Notes under the pieces: model-generated | The model's database searches: none | What the model saw: only the letters and a program-made list of their open reading frames with translations | What the model was told of the DNA's origin: nothing | Part shown: positions 24,736 to 34,150 of the stretch, piece after piece | Numbering within the stretch: position 1 is the stretch's first letter | Layout: each line of letters opens with the position of its first letter | Position numbers and translations under genes: made by a program | Origin: Pseudomonas linyingensis | GTDB lineage: Bacteria > Pseudomonadota > Gammaproteobacteria > Pseudomonadales > Pseudomonadaceae | Assembly (NCBI RefSeq): GCF_900109175.1 | Contig: NZ_FNZE01000008.1 | Location: 1-64,000 of the forward strand | Length of the DNA stretch: 64,000 nt | Reading direction: 5' to 3'

Positions 24736-25134
24736 CGCGGGCTCGTTAGGCAGCTTCGACAGCGGCATCCAATCCACCAGCGGACAGGTTGCCAGTGGGC
24801 CCTTCACGCGGTTCATAAGGGGTTCGACTGCTCCGCAGACCTCAAAGGGCTGCTCTCTCCCTCTCAACAAACTGCATGCGGAGCCTGCGCAGTTTTGCCA
24901 GCCTCAAGAGCGGAACGTCCAGTACGTCCGACCACGGTTCATTGAGTTTAGGTGGTACAAAGAGGAAGCAGCAGAGCCGTTGGGCGGATAAGGGACCCAC
25001 AGTGGGTCAGTCTTGGCCACCACGGTCGAGAGCAAAGCAGTCGGGCAAACACCGGGCTGTATGGCCGGTGCAGGTCATCAGGAAGTCCCCGACGGCAGCG
25101 CCCTTGGCGCCACCGTCGGGGGAGCAGCCAGCGC
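24736..25134. other. 399-base gap between the lipoprotein and OmpA-family genes
   Basis: No gene is seen. A small inverted repeat GACCCACAGTGGGTC lies near 24996-25010, and the OmpA-family gene's probable terminator is at 25087-25121. The left part should hold the promoter of the minus-strand lipoprotein gene. Confidence 0.4.
25087..25121 (-). terminator. probable terminator hairpin after the OmpA-family gene
   Basis: Outer arms CCCCGACGG (25087-25095) and CCGTCGGGG (25113-25121) pair, with an inner GCGCC/GGCGC stem. The minus-strand tail is only weakly T-rich (ACTTCCTGATG), so termination strength is uncertain. Confidence 0.55.
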
Positions 25135-25836
25135 TTATTGCTTGGCTTCGACTTCCGCCTCGACGCGGCGGTTGATCGCGCGACCTTCCGCGTTGGCGTT
25201 GTCAGCCACCGGACGGCTTTCGCCATAGCCAACCGCGTCCACGCGATCGGCGCTCACGCCATACTCGTTGACCATCACGTCACGCACGGCGTTGGCACGC
25301 CGCTCGGACAGCCGTTGGTTGTAGGCGTCCGGGCCGACCGAGTCGGTGTGGCCTTCGACGGTAGTGGTGGTCTGCGGGTATTCACTCATGAAGTCGGCTA
25401 CGGCCTTGATGTCGGCCTTGCTTTCCTCCTTGACCACGGCCTTGTCGAAGTCGAACTTGACGTCCAGCTCCACGCGTACCGGCGCGGCGGCTTCGGGCAT
25501 CGGCTCCGGCTCCGGCGCTGGGGCAGCGGCTACCGGAAGCGGACAGCCACGCTCATCCACCTGGGTGCCCCTCGGTGTGTCGGGGCACTTGTCCTCCTTG
25601 TTCACCACGCCATCGCCGTCGGCATCGCCATGCACCCAGCAGTAGGCCGCGCCGGTGAGGGCGCCGATACCCAAGCCACCGGCGGCCCAACTCGCGCTTT
25701 CGATGGCGCCCAGTCCCGCGCCCACCACACCGCCGACTGCCGCGCAGGGCGGCCAGTCGCTCTGCACCAGGCCAGCACAACCCGACAACAGGCCGCTAGC
25801 CAGAACCAGGGGGACAGCTGTTCTTACTATTCGCAT
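25135..25836 (-). CDS. OmpA-family lipoprotein with thrombospondin type-3-like calcium repeat
   Basis: A 233-residue protein. The signal peptide has a lipobox (LVLASGLLSGCAG, cysteine at residue 20). Next is a glycine-zipper-like hydrophobic segment (GGVVGAGLGAIESASWAAGGLGIGAL), then an Asp-rich calcium-binding repeat (DADGDGVVNKEDKCPDTP), a Pro/Ala/Glu linker, and a C-terminal OmpA domain (about 118-233). The domain carries the peptidoglycan-binding signature VEGHTDSVG followed by NQRLSERRANAVRDV. This layout is common in pseudomonad OmpA-like lipoproteins that tie the outer membrane to the cell wall. It is transcribed alone, with a hairpin past the stop. Confidence 0.9.
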   Translation of the reverse strand: MRIVRTAVPLVLASGLLSGCAGLVQSDWPPCAAVGGVVGAGLGAIESASWAAGGLGIGALTGAAYCWVHGDADGDGVVNKEDKCPDTPRGTQVDERGCPLPVAAAPAPEPEPMPEAAAPVRVELDVKFDFDKAVVKEESKADIKAVADFMSEYPQTTTTVEGHTDSVGPDAYNQRLSERRANAVRDVMVNEYGVSADRVDAVGYGESRPVADNANAEGRAINRRVEAEVEAKQ

Positions 25837-26195
25837 ATCTGGTGCTCCTGGATTGATCTGGAGTACTACTCGCTTTGACGGCCGTATAGGCGGATCAATA
25901 TCTGCAGTGTTGCACCGGAAGTAATGCTGTCAAATTGCCTACACGGTTTTTGTCGGCAATCGGCTGCATGCATTGCTGGCGAGAGCGTCCTTCGTCATGC
26001 CACAGCTGACGAATGAGCAGCGGGTGAGACCATGGCGGTCGGCAAGCACCAGTGGGCGCGAGAAGCGGGGCGGCTCCAGACCACTACAAGATGCGGTGAT
26101 CTCCTCTAGTAGATAAGGTGAAATAGGTAGCCGCCAAGAGATCCCAGTCTTGGCGCGAGGTTGGGAGAGGCTGCCGGTTTTCCCGAGCGTACCAA
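25837..26195. other. 359-base gap upstream of the OmpA-family gene
   Basis: No credible gene is present. The AT-richer left third (TGGATTGATCTGGAG, CGGATCAATATCTGC) is the probable promoter region of the minus-strand OmpA-family gene. No clear hairpin terminator for the chemoreceptor gene (stop at 26196) was found. Confidence 0.4.
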
Positions 26196-27854
26196 TCAGA
26201 GCGTGGCCCACATGGCTTCCCGGGGTACGGCTTCCGCGGGGAGCGTGCGTGGCTGGGAGCGTCGCGCTGGTTCGGTGGCCTGCAGCTCTGCCCGGCTGGC
26301 GGTGGCATCGGTCTTGAAGGTGGCTACCAGCTCTTTCATCCGGCCAGCCTGGTTTTCCAGAGCCGCGACGGCGGCGCGGGACTGTTCGACCAGGGTGGCG
26401 TTCTGCTGGGTTGTGCTGTCCAACTGGTTGATCGCGGTATTGATCTGGCCGATACCGGCGCTTTGTTCGCGAGTGGCGCTGGCGATTTCCTGCATCAGGC
26501 TGGAGAGCTGGCGGATCGAAATCACGGTTTCGCGGATGGTCTGGCCGCTGTGCTCGGCCTGGCGCACGCCGTGGGTGATCTTGCTGCCGGTTTCCTCGAT
26601 GAGGGTGCGTATTTCGTTGGCTGAGGCCGCGCTGCGGCTGGCCAGCATGCGCACTTCCGCGGCGACCACGGCGAAGCCGCGGCCCTGTTCGCCGGCGCGA
26701 GCTGCCTCGACCGAGGCGTTTAGGGCCAGGATATTGGTCTGGAAGGCGATGGTGTCGATGACGGTGATGATGTCATTGATCTTCTGCGAGCTGGTGGCGA
26801 GCTCCTGCATCAGCTGGATGCTCTGCTCGACGTCCCTGCCGCCGCTCTCCGCGGTGCGCGCCGCGGAGGCAGCCAGGCGGTTGGCCTGCTCGGTGGACTC
26901 GCTGTTCTGCTGAACCAGCGCGGTAATCTGCTCCATGCTTGAAGCCGTCTGCTGCAGGGCGGCAACCTGCTCGTCGGTGCGGGCGGACAGCTCCTGGCTG
27001 CCGAGGAACACCTCATGGGCACCAGTGAACACCTGCTCGCTGCTGTCGTGCAGCGAGCTCACCAGTGCCGACAGTTTCTGGTTGGTTTCGCTCATGGCCT
27101 CGAGCAGCAGGCCGGTTTCGTCGTTGGGATTGCCGAAGATGGTCTGAGTCAGGTCACCTTCGGCAACGCGGCGGGTCGCCTCCAGGGCGTGGTGCAGGGG
27201 GACGGCAATACTGCGAGTGATGCGCACGGCCATGATCACGGCGATCAGCAAGGCCAGCGCCGCGAAGGACAGCAGGCCGACCAGGGCGTTGCGATGCTGC
27301 TGGGCGATCTGATCGCTCGCGCCACCCACCCGCGTGATTGCTGCCTGGTCGATGGCGGCCGCCAGTTCATCCAGTTGCTGGATCTCGTCGTTGAACTGGC
27401 CGAAGACCATATCGGCAATCGATGGGTCGGTTATTTCACCAGCATCGATCCGGACGAAAACGCCGGTGAAGCCACTGTTGTAGGCATCCAGCAGGGAGCC
27501 AGACTTCAGGTACAACTCGCGCAGTTCCTCATCAGGGGCCAGTGCAGCCCCTTCCTTGAGAGTGTCGGCCAGAGCCTGCTGGCTGTCGTCCCAGCGTTGT
27601 TTGTAGGTCCGCACGGCCTGCGGATTGTTGACGTTGAGGAAGATGTCCTTTTCGGCGCGTCGGCCCTCGAGGCTCAGACGACGAACTTCGGCCGCATTGT
27701 GCGACAGGGCGACGTCAACCTGGAGCATCTGGTTGGCGGTGCGTCTCTGCGCCTCGAGGCCATACAGGCCGACGGCCGTGGCCGCGGCGAGCAGCAGCGC
27801 GATGGAGCCAAAGGCAACGCCCAGGCGGGCACCAATTTTCAGGCGGGATAGCAT
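26196..27854 (-). CDS. methyl-accepting chemotaxis protein with four-helix-bundle sensor
   Basis: This 552-residue chemoreceptor is read from ATG 27854; GTG at 27866 would add four residues. TM1 lies at about 8-30 ([19 protein letters not shown]). A helical periplasmic domain of about 160 residues (4HB_MCP type) and TM2 at about 190-212 ([19 protein letters not shown]) follow, then a HAMP domain and the cytoplasmic signalling coiled coil. The highly conserved tip includes [19 protein letters not shown]. No C-terminal NWETF-type pentapeptide is present (it ends EAMWATL). It sits just before the flagellar cluster but has no sigma-28 consensus match upstream that I could see, unlike the receptor at 61.2 kb. 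Ligand unknown. Confidence 0.9.
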   Translation of the reverse strand: MLSRLKIGARLGVAFGSIALLLAAATAVGLYGLEAQRRTANQMLQVDVALSHNAAEVRRLSLEGRRAEKDIFLNVNNPQAVRTYKQRWDDSQQALADTLKEGAALAPDEELRELYLKSGSLLDAYNSGFTGVFVRIDAGEITDPSIADMVFGQFNDEIQQLDELAAAIDQAAITRVGGASDQIAQQHRNALVGLLSFAALALLIAVIMAVRITRSIAVPLHHALEATRRVAEGDLTQTIFGNPNDETGLLLEAMSETNQKLSALVSSLHDSSEQVFTGAHEVFLGSQELSARTDEQVAALQQTASSMEQITALVQQNSESTEQANRLAASAARTAESGGRDVEQSIQLMQELATSSQKINDIITVIDTIAFQTNILALNASVEAARAGEQGRGFAVVAAEVRMLASRSAASANEIRTLIEETGSKITHGVRQAEHSGQTIRETVISIRQLSSLMQEIASATREQSAGIGQINTAINQLDSTTQQNATLVEQSRAAVAALENQAGRMKELVATFKTDATASRAELQATEPARRSQPRTLPAEAVPREAMWATL

Positions 27855-27973
27855 CCAGAATTCCACAATCGACCAAATGATGTCGAATTGATATCACTCT
27901 GTCGTTGCAGTTTGGTGACGGTGGCAGGCCTGCGAGGCTCTGCAATCAGCTGCTAGCGGATTTCGGTGGGGGG

Positions 27974-28426
27974 TCAGGCGCGAGAGGCGATGCTGCCGAG
28001 GCTGCCGCGCCGGGCCTGGCCGTCGCTACCGTAGAGCCCTTGGCCGGCGGCTTCGTGGAGGAAGTTCAGCATGCGCTGGTTGTATTCCAGTCGGTTGCGG
28101 ATGCTCTCGCCGTTCAGCCGGTTGAGCTGTTGGGCGCGACTGGCCTGTTCGAGCAGTTGCTGCCAGGTCGCCAGGCAGCCTGCATCTGTGGCAGCGCGTT
28201 CGGCCCCCTGGTGGTCATCGCCATAGCCGAGCCGGCTTTGCGCGTACTGACGCTGGGATTCCATCCGCTCGATCTCGTCCAGCACGGCCTGTTTGCGTGC
28301 GGCCAGTTCGCTCAGGCGCGGGCCGTCGACCTTGCCTGCGGCCAGCAGCAGGGCTTCGCCTTCGAGCAGCTCGATGAACTGCGCCACGGTGGCGGATTGG
28401 CGGGCGAGATGTTTATCCAGGCTCAT
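27974..28426 (-). CDS. flgN: FlgN, flagellar filament-junction export chaperone
   Basis: A 150-residue, mostly helical protein lying directly downstream of flgM, as in the enteric flgMN operon. It begins MSLDKHLARQSATVAQFIELLEGEALLL, the usual FlgN helix, with the C-terminal RNRLEYNQRMLNFLHEAAGQ that in the family binds hook-associated proteins. FlgN holds FlgK and FlgL for export through the flagellar type III apparatus. A gap of 21 bases separates it from flgM, and it would share the sigma-28 promoter upstream of flgM. Sequence conservation in this family is low, so gene order supports the call strongly. Confidence 0.88.
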   Translation of the reverse strand: MSLDKHLARQSATVAQFIELLEGEALLLAAGKVDGPRLSELAARKQAVLDEIERMESQRQYAQSRLGYGDDHQGAERAATDAGCLATWQQLLEQASRAQQLNRLNGESIRNRLEYNQRMLNFLHEAAGQGLYGSDGQARRGSLGSIASRA

Positions 28427-28447
28427 GCGGGCTCCGCAGCGGATGGG

Positions 28448-28729
28448 TCAGTCTTGATCGAGTTGTTCACGCACGCTGGCGATCAGGCCGTCGGCAATAC
28501 GCTCGGCGCTGATCTGCAGGCGGCCCTCGAGAATTGCCCGGCGAATTTCGGCGACGCGTGCTGGGTCCACATCCTGGGCCGCATTTTTGCTGCCGGCGTC
28601 GCTCAGGTGGCTGACCGTCGATGACGATTCGGCCTGGGGTTTGGCCTGGCTGCGCTGGGTTTTGGCGCTGGCTTCTTTGCCTTCCGCCGCTGCCGGACGG
28701 GCCGGCGGGTGAGAGCTGTCGATTTTCAC
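28448..28729 (-). CDS. flgM: FlgM, anti-sigma-28 factor
   Basis: Read from GTG 28729 (7 bases after GGAG) this gives 93 residues starting VKIDSSHPPARPAA, matching the MKID/MSIDR-type N-terminus of FlgM and its usual length of about 95. The N-terminal half is disordered and Ala/Ser/Gln-rich. The C-terminal half has the sigma-28-binding helices (DPARVAEIRRAILEGRLQISAERIADGLI). FlgM holds FliA inactive until the hook is complete and FlgM is exported. An in-frame ATG at 28747 is a less likely start. A sigma-28-type promoter at 28762-28788 precedes it, giving the feedback loop known in enterics. Confidence 0.92.
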   Translation of the reverse strand: MKIDSSHPPARPAAAEGKEASAKTQRSQAKPQAESSSTVSHLSDAGSKNAAQDVDPARVAEIRRAILEGRLQISAERIADGLIASVREQLDQD

Positions 28730-28761
28730 GGGATATCTCCCTTGCATGGGGTCTGTCTGCA

Positions 28762-28788
28762 CTATCGGCCGTAGGCGGGCGGACTTGA
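28762..28788 (-). promoter_or_regulatory. sigma-28-type promoter for flgMN
   Basis: On the minus strand TCAAGTCC (28781-28788), an 11-base spacer, then GCCGATAG (28762-28769), against the FliA consensus TAAAGTTT-N11-GCCGATAA. It lies 33 bases before the flgM start. Confidence 0.85.
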
Positions 28789-28848
28789 GTCGGCTGGGTG
28801 GGCAGAAGTGCGCATTTGTTCGCAGATTATGCACTCCATGGTCGGGTT

Positions 28849-29565
28849 CTAGAAATCGACGCTCAACAGATTCCGGCCGCTGACTCGGGCGCGGACGACC
28901 TCGCCCCCTTCGCTGCGGATGCGGACCTCCTCGCCCATTCCGCCTTTGTCCAGGGCAGTACCGTCGCGACTGACGACGAAGCTGCCGGCGCGCGCCTCAA
29001 CCTTGACCCGTGCGCCGCGCATCACCAGTGGCACGCTGCGCAAGGCATTGCCCGGCAGCGGGCTGCCCATCGGCAGGGCTCGGGTGAGTTCGCGGCCAAG
29101 AGCCTGTTCGACGTCGAGTACGGCATGGCGCGGCAGGCGCCCGAGGTCGCCGTGACGCAGTTCGATCATATTGGCGTTCAGCACCTCGCCGGCGACCAGG
29201 GCGCGGCGCGTCACCGGGTATTCGGCACTGATCGCAACCGTGGCCTGCAGGTGACGGGTTCCCGTCCCGGTGCAACGCACGCCGACTGTCACGCGCCCGG
29301 TCAGACGCGACTCGGGATGTGGCAGGAAAGGTTGTGGATCCGCGCAGGGCGGCAGTTGGGCCGCAATGGGGTGCACCACCACGCTGACCTGTCGGCCGGG
29401 GCCGGCGGCTTCACGGGCAAGCAGTTCGCGCACCCGGACTTCCATAAGCTCCTGCTCGGCCGCCTGGGAGACGGGGTGGTGCCCCAGCAGGGCGATCAGG
29501 AGCGCCAGCAATCCACGAGGCCGGGCGCAGAACAGGTGGGGCAGGGCGCGGCGGTGAGACGGCAT
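28849..29565 (-). CDS. flgA: FlgA, P-ring assembly chaperone
   Basis: A 238-residue periplasmic protein with a signal peptide (LLALLIALLGHHPVSQA). The C-terminal SAF-type domain carries the family landmarks RRALVAGEVLNANMIELRHGDLGRLP, LGRELTRALPMGSPL and, near the end, VRARVSGRNLLSVDF. FlgA binds FlgI subunits and prevents premature assembly of the P ring. It is transcribed divergently from flgB across 164 bases, the arrangement seen in enteric and betaproteobacterial clusters. A pair of cysteines in the N-terminal domain (PPCADP and GVRCTG) may be disulfide-linked. Confidence 0.93.
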   Translation of the reverse strand: MPSHRRALPHLFCARPRGLLALLIALLGHHPVSQAAEQELMEVRVRELLAREAAGPGRQVSVVVHPIAAQLPPCADPQPFLPHPESRLTGRVTVGVRCTGTGTRHLQATVAISAEYPVTRRALVAGEVLNANMIELRHGDLGRLPRHAVLDVEQALGRELTRALPMGSPLPGNALRSVPLVMRGARVKVEARAGSFVVSRDGTALDKGGMGEEVRIRSEGGEVVRARVSGRNLLSVDF

Positions 29566-29729
29566 TGCGATGGCCCGGGAGGGGGAGGAGCCGCAATTCT
29601 AGAGCTGCAGGTCTGTTGGCAAGGCTGAAATTGGCCGTTAAATACCGGCCTGTTCAGGCCTTTGCGTTGGCGGGGCGCCGCCTATTCTGTGCACTGAATC
29701 ACTTTTACTTGTGCGCGGAGGTCGCCCGC

Positions 29730-30146
29730 ATGATCGACAAGCTCGACGGTGCATTGCGCATGCATCAGCTGGCGCTGGGGCTGCGTGCCGAGCGCCAGCA
29801 GGTGCTGGCCAACAACATTGCCAACGCCGATACGCCCAGTTTCAAGGCGCGTGACTTCGACTTTGCCGCAGAACTGAGCAAGGCCGCGCAAGGCGGGCAG
29901 GGCCTTGTGGGTGGACAAGGGCTGCGCACTACCGATGCCCGCCATCTGAGTGCACGCCTCGAGGGGCTGGCCAGTGAGCGCGAGTTGCTTTACCGCATGC
30001 CGGCGCAGCCCAGCATGGATGGCAATACGGTGGATATGGATTTCGAGCGCGGCCAATTCGCAGACAACGCAGTGCGCTACCAGACCAGTCTGACGCTGAT
30101 GAACAGTCGTATCCAGGGGCTCAAGTCGGCCCTGCAGCCCGAGTAA
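29730..30146 (+). CDS. flgB: FlgB, flagellar proximal rod protein
   Basis: This 138-residue protein starts at ATG 29730 after a strong GGAGGT. It carries the N-terminal rod signature QQVLANNIANADTPSFKARDFDF and a C-terminal helix (NAVRYQTSLTLMNSRIQGLKSAL) that pairs with it in the axial D0 core. It is the first gene of a long plus-strand operon flgBCDEFGHIJ and possibly KL. The 164-base divergent region to flgA contains GGCCTG/CAGGCC inverted repeats in the leader but no sigma-54 or sigma-28 consensus, consistent with class II control by FlhDC and sigma-70 (inference). Confidence 0.95.
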   Translation: MIDKLDGALRMHQLALGLRAERQQVLANNIANADTPSFKARDFDFAAELSKAAQGGQGLVGGQGLRTTDARHLSARLEGLASERELLYRMPAQPSMDGNTVDMDFERGQFADNAVRYQTSLTLMNSRIQGLKSALQPE

Positions 30147-30152
30147 TCCGCC

Positions 30153-30560
30153 ATGTCGATGTTCAATATCTTCAATATTTCCAGCTCTGCGCTCAGCGCG
30201 CAGTCGCAGCGCATGAACGTCACCGCCAGCAACCTGGCCAACGCCGACAGCGTGACCGGCCCTGATGGTCAGGCCTACCGCGCCAAGCAGGTCATTTTCG
30301 AGGCCCAGGGCGGTGACAGCCAAGGTGTTGGCGGTGTGCGCGTGGCGCGGGTGATTGATGACCCGGCGCCGATGCGTCAGGAGTATCGCCCTGGTCATCC
30401 GCTGGCCGACGAGCGCGGTTACGTGAGCATGCCCAACGTCGAGCCGGTCAACGAGATGGTCAACATGATCTCCGCCTCGCGCTCCTACCAGGCCAACGTC
30501 GAGGTGATGAGCACCAGCAAGCAACTGATGCTCAAGACCCTGACCCTGGGCGACGGCTGA
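30153..30560 (+). CDS. flgC: FlgC, flagellar proximal rod protein
   Basis: The 135-residue rod subunit begins 6 bases past flgB. It has the axial N-terminal helix with [19 protein letters not shown], the [11 protein letters not shown] strand, and the characteristic C-terminal block [31 protein letters not shown]. It polymerises distal to FliE/FlgB in the rod. Length matches E. coli FlgC (134). Confidence 0.96.
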   Translation: MSMFNIFNISSSALSAQSQRMNVTASNLANADSVTGPDGQAYRAKQVIFEAQGGDSQGVGGVRVARVIDDPAPMRQEYRPGHPLADERGYVSMPNVEPVNEMVNMISASRSYQANVEVMSTSKQLMLKTLTLGDG

Positions 30561-30571
30561 GGAACGCTGCC

Positions 30572-31246
30572 ATGAGTACCACTATCGACAGCTCGATCAT
30601 CAGTTCGATCAACGGGGGCGCCTCGGCGACCGCCAGCGAGAAGCAGAAGGCCGAAGACCTGCGTTCCAACTTCATGACCCTGCTGGTCACCCAGTTGCAG
30701 AACCAGGATCCGCTCAAACCGATGGAAAACGCGGAGATGACCTCGCAGCTGGCGCAGGTCAACACGCTGAGTGGCATCGAGGAGTTGAACGAGACGCTGC
30801 AGGGCATCACCGGGCAGATCGATGCCGGGCAGACCCTGCAGGCCTCGGCATTGATTGGTCGCGGTGTGCTGGTGCCCGGCGAGCGGGTACTGGTCGGCAG
30901 TGGCGAGACCACCCCGTTCGGTATCGAACTGGCGGCGCCGGCCGATCAGGTCAAGGTCAGCATCTACGATGGCGGCGGCCAGTTGGTGCGTCAGTTCGAC
31001 CTCGGTGCGCTGCAGAAGGGGGTGGAGTCGTTCGTCTGGGACGGCACCCTCAATGACGGCAGCACGGCACCGGATGGTGCCTATCGGGTCGCCATCGAGG
31101 CCAGTGCGGATGGGCAGGCCCAGCAGGCGACCGTTCTCACCTATGCCCAAGTGGGCGGCATCAGCACCGGCAACAACGGTCCGCTACTGGATCTGGGCGC
31201 CACCCTTGGCCGGGTCGGCCTGCAGGACGTTCGTCAGATCCTTTAA
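30572..31246 (+). CDS. flgD: FlgD, hook-capping (scaffold) protein
   Basis: A 224-residue protein. The N-terminal region includes FMTLLVTQLQNQDPLKPMEN, the hallmark of FlgD, which drives export and capping. The C-terminal part is the Tudor-like/FlgD-Ig beta domain (VKVSIYDGGGQLVRQFDLG, FVWDGTLNDGSTAPDG). FlgD sits at the tip of the growing hook and is replaced by FlgK. It starts 11 bases after flgC; the 65 bases to flgE contain a GGGGAG ribosome binding site. Confidence 0.96.
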   Translation: MSTTIDSSIISSINGGASATASEKQKAEDLRSNFMTLLVTQLQNQDPLKPMENAEMTSQLAQVNTLSGIEELNETLQGITGQIDAGQTLQASALIGRGVLVPGERVLVGSGETTPFGIELAAPADQVKVSIYDGGGQLVRQFDLGALQKGVESFVWDGTLNDGSTAPDGAYRVAIEASADGQAQQATVLTYAQVGGISTGNNGPLLDLGATLGRVGLQDVRQIL

Positions 31247-31311
31247 CCGCCTTTTTCATACGGATACGCGTGGCAGGCTGAAGGCCGCTGCGCCAGGGGA
31301 GTGAAGTCAAT

Positions 31312-32556
31312 ATGGGCTTTTCGCAGGCACTCAGCGGTCTCAACGCGGCCTCCAAGAACCTCGATGTGATGGGCAACAACATCGCCAACTCGCAGACCGT
31401 GGGCTACAAGAGCGCGAGTATGCAATTCGCCGACGTGTATGCCGGCGCCAAGGTTGGCCTGGGTGTCAGCGTGGCTGCGATTCAGCAGAACTTCAAGGAT
31501 GGCAACCTGGAGGCTACCGGGCGCAATCTGGACCTGGCCATCAGCGGGGGAGGGTTCCTGCGCTTTGACCAGGGCGAACAGATCGTCTATGCGCGCAATG
31601 GCCAGCTGACCATGACCCCGGACGGGTACCTTGAGAACGCCCAAGGCGGTCGCCTGACCGGCTACCCGGGCGCAGCCGGCAACGGTGGTCAGCTGCAGCA
31701 GCTGAACGTCTCGGCGGCCGGCCTGCCGGCCAAGGCGACCACCGAGATCAAGGCCACCCTGAACCTGGACGCCACCCTGCCGAGCCTGGATCCGGCCGCT
31801 TTCGATCCGGTCAAGTCCAGCACATACTCCTATGCCAACGGCGCCACCGTGTTCGACTCCCAGGGCGCACCGCAGACGCTGACCCTGTACTTCATCAAGA
31901 CCGGGGTCAACGCCTGGGAGGTCAAGACCGCGCGCGCCACGCCCGCGGGCCAGGAGTTCTCCGTGGATAGCACCCGGCTGACTTTCGACAGCAACGGCCT
32001 ACTGGCCAGCAGCACGGCGATCACGACCGCCGCGGATGGCACCGTGACCGCCGGGCCGGTCGAGACTCCCTACTTCCCGACCCCGATCAGCTTTGCACTG
32101 ACCACCGGCGCCAACGACCTGAACTTCAAGCTTAACGTCACCGGCAGCACCCAGTTCGCCAACGAGTTCGAGCTCGGCAGCCTCAATCAGGACGGCTTCA
32201 CTTCCGGCAGCCTGGTCGGCATCTCAGTGGACAAGAAGGGCCAGATCATCGGCAACTATTCCAATGAGCGCACCCAGGTGCTGGGCACCATCGCAATGGC
32301 CAACTTCCGCAACCCCGAGGGCTTGACCCCGGTGGGCGGCGGCTGGGTGGAGACGGCTGACTCGGGCCAGGCACTGGTCGGCGAGGCCGGCACCGGCCTG
32401 TTCGGCGACGTCGAGTCGGGCGTGATCGAGACCTCCAACGTCGACCTGACCAAGGAGCTGGTCAACCTGATCATCGCCCAGCGCAACTTCCAAGCCAACG
32501 CGCAGACCATCAAGCTGCAGGACGAAGTGCTGCAGCAGGCCGTGAACCTGCGCTGA
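31312..32556 (+). CDS. flgE: FlgE, flagellar hook protein
   Basis: The 414-residue hook subunit opens with MGFSQALSGLNAASKNLDVM and GNNIANSQTVGYKSA, the D0 axial signature. The central D1/D2 domain contains FDSQGAPQTLTLYFIKTG. It closes with the conserved block SGVIETSNVDLTKELVNLI followed by IAQRNFQANAQTIKLQDEVLQ. Length is close to the enteric protein (402), so it lacks the large extra domain present in many polar-flagellum hook proteins. This fits the enteric/Azotobacter type of the whole cluster. Confidence 0.97.
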   Translation: MGFSQALSGLNAASKNLDVMGNNIANSQTVGYKSASMQFADVYAGAKVGLGVSVAAIQQNFKDGNLEATGRNLDLAISGGGFLRFDQGEQIVYARNGQLTMTPDGYLENAQGGRLTGYPGAAGNGGQLQQLNVSAAGLPAKATTEIKATLNLDATLPSLDPAAFDPVKSSTYSYANGATVFDSQGAPQTLTLYFIKTGVNAWEVKTARATPAGQEFSVDSTRLTFDSNGLLASSTAITTAADGTVTAGPVETPYFPTPISFALTTGANDLNFKLNVTGSTQFANEFELGSLNQDGFTSGSLVGISVDKKGQIIGNYSNERTQVLGTIAMANFRNPEGLTPVGGGWVETADSGQALVGEAGTGLFGDVESGVIETSNVDLTKELVNLIIAQRNFQANAQTIKLQDEVLQQAVNLR

Positions 32557-32568
32557 GGAGTCTGACCG

Positions 32569-33324
32569 ATGGATCGCATCCTCTACACGGCCATGAGCGG
32601 CGCTCGCTCCAGTCTCGAGCAACAGTCCGTGGTCAGCCACAACCTGGCCAACGCCTCGACGCCGGGCTTCCGTGCCCAGCTGGCAGTCATGCGCGCCGAG
32701 CCGGTCGGCGGCGACGGTCTGGCGACCCGCACCCTGGCGGTGGCCAGTGCGCCGACCGCCGACTTCAGCCCCGGGCCGGTCGGCAGTACCGGGCGCGAGC
32801 TGGATGTGGCCATTCAGGACGGCGGCTGGCTGGCCGTTCAGGCAGCCGATGGCAGTGAAGCCTACACCCGCCGCGGCGACCTTCAGGTGGATGCCAACGG
32901 CATGCTCAGTGTGCTGGGGCGTCCGGTGATCGGCGACGGCGGGCCGTTGACCGTGCCGCTGGGCAGCTCCGTGAGCATCGGCAGCGACGGCACCCTGAGC
33001 GCGATCGGCGAGGGCGAGGCACCGGACAGCATTGCCGAGGCGGGGCGTCTGAAACTGGTATCGGCAGCGCCCGGCAGCCTGGTGCGTGGCGAGGACGGTC
33101 TGTTCCGCAGTCAGCCGGATGCCAATGGCGTCGGCATGACCCTGCCCGCCGACGAGAACCTGCGCCTGGCCTCCGGTGCGCTGGAGGGCAGCAACGTCAG
33201 CCCGACTGCGGCCATGGTGGCAATGATCGACAACGCCCGGCGCTACGACATGCAGATGAAGGTCATCGGCAGCGCCGACGAAAACGCCCAGCGCGCCAAC
33301 AGCCTGCTGTCGCTGCAGGGCTGA
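32569..33324 (+). CDS. flgF: FlgF, flagellar proximal rod protein
   Basis: A 251-residue rod protein with the family N-terminus [19 protein letters not shown], the [18 protein letters not shown] axial motif, a middle [23 protein letters not shown] strand, and a C-terminal helix ([30 protein letters not shown] is summarised here as positions about 205-234). It lies between flgE and flgG as in all proteobacterial rod operons, 12 bases after flgE. Confidence 0.96.
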   Translation: MDRILYTAMSGARSSLEQQSVVSHNLANASTPGFRAQLAVMRAEPVGGDGLATRTLAVASAPTADFSPGPVGSTGRELDVAIQDGGWLAVQAADGSEAYTRRGDLQVDANGMLSVLGRPVIGDGGPLTVPLGSSVSIGSDGTLSAIGEGEAPDSIAEAGRLKLVSAAPGSLVRGEDGLFRSQPDANGVGMTLPADENLRLASGALEGSNVSPTAAMVAMIDNARRYDMQMKVIGSADENAQRANSLLSLQG

Positions 33325-33353
33325 GTCCTGGCGAACCCATTCGGAGAAACATA

Positions 33354-34136
33354 ATGATCAGATCGCTGTGGACGGCGAAAACCGGCCTGGAATCCCAGCA
33401 GGTGCAGATGGACGTGATTGCCAACAACCTGGCCAACGTCAGCACCAGTGGCTTCAAGCGCTCGCGCGCGGTGTTCGAGGACCTGCTGTACCAGAACCTG
33501 CGCCAGCCCGGTGCGCAGAGCACGACGCAGACCAACCTGCCCTCGGGGCTGCAGATTGGCACCGGCGTGCGCCCGGTGGCCACCGAACGCCTGCACAGCC
33601 AAGGCAACCTGCAGAACACCGAGAACTCGCGTGATCTGGCGATCAACGGCAACGGCTTCTTTCAGGTGCTGCTGACCGACGGCAGCACCGCCTACACCCG
33701 CGACGGCAGTTTCCAGATCGACCAGAATGGCCAGATGGTCACTGCCAGCGGCTACCCGCTGGAGCCGGCGATCACCATTCCCGAGAATGCCCTGTCGGTG
33801 ACCATCGCCCAGGATGGCGTGGTTTCGGTCACCGAACCGGGCAGTACCCAGAGCCGCGAGGTCGGCCAGATCACCCTGGCCACCTTCATCAATCCCACCG
33901 GCCTGCAGAGCACTGGCGAGAATCTCTATCTGGAAACCGACAGCTCGGGGCCGCGCAACGAAAGCACGCCTGGCCTCAATGGCGTGGGTGTCCTGTATCA
34001 GGGCTATGTCGAGACCTCCAACGTCAACGTGGTGGAGGAGATGGTCAGCATGATCCAGACCCAGCGCGCCTATGAAATCAACAGCAAGGCCGTGCAGACC
34101 TCCGACGAGATGCTCGCCCGGCTGACCCAGCTGTAA
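33354..34136 (+). CDS. flgG: FlgG, flagellar distal rod protein
   Basis: A 260-residue rod subunit, the same length as E. coli FlgG. It opens [19 protein letters not shown] followed by [19 protein letters not shown], and has the FlgG-specific [19 protein letters not shown]. It ends with [20 protein letters not shown] and [18 protein letters not shown]. FlgG forms the distal rod that crosses the periplasm inside the P and L rings. Its stop codon overlaps a possible flgH ATG (TAATG), but flgH more likely starts at 34151. Confidence 0.97.
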   Translation: MIRSLWTAKTGLESQQVQMDVIANNLANVSTSGFKRSRAVFEDLLYQNLRQPGAQSTTQTNLPSGLQIGTGVRPVATERLHSQGNLQNTENSRDLAINGNGFFQVLLTDGSTAYTRDGSFQIDQNGQMVTASGYPLEPAITIPENALSVTIAQDGVVSVTEPGSTQSREVGQITLATFINPTGLQSTGENLYLETDSSGPRNESTPGLNGVGVLYQGYVETSNVNVVEEMVSMIQTQRAYEINSKAVQTSDEMLARLTQL

Positions 34137-34150
34137 TGAGGGGGGCGAGC

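Noticed and set aside
25939-26211. Minus-strand open frame in the gap between the OmpA-family and chemoreceptor genes
   Set aside because: It shows no recognisable pattern, overlaps the end of the chemoreceptor gene, and has no ribosome binding site.
27855-27973. Sigma-28 promoter for the chemoreceptor at 26.2-27.9 kb
   Set aside because: Only a weak GTCGATTG-like -10 is present and no matching TAAA/TCAA element lies at the right distance.
29566-29729. Sigma-54 (FleQ-type) promoter for the flgA/flgB divergent region
   Set aside because: No TGGCAC-N5-TTGC-like element was found on either strand, and none was seen upstream of fliE or fliF.
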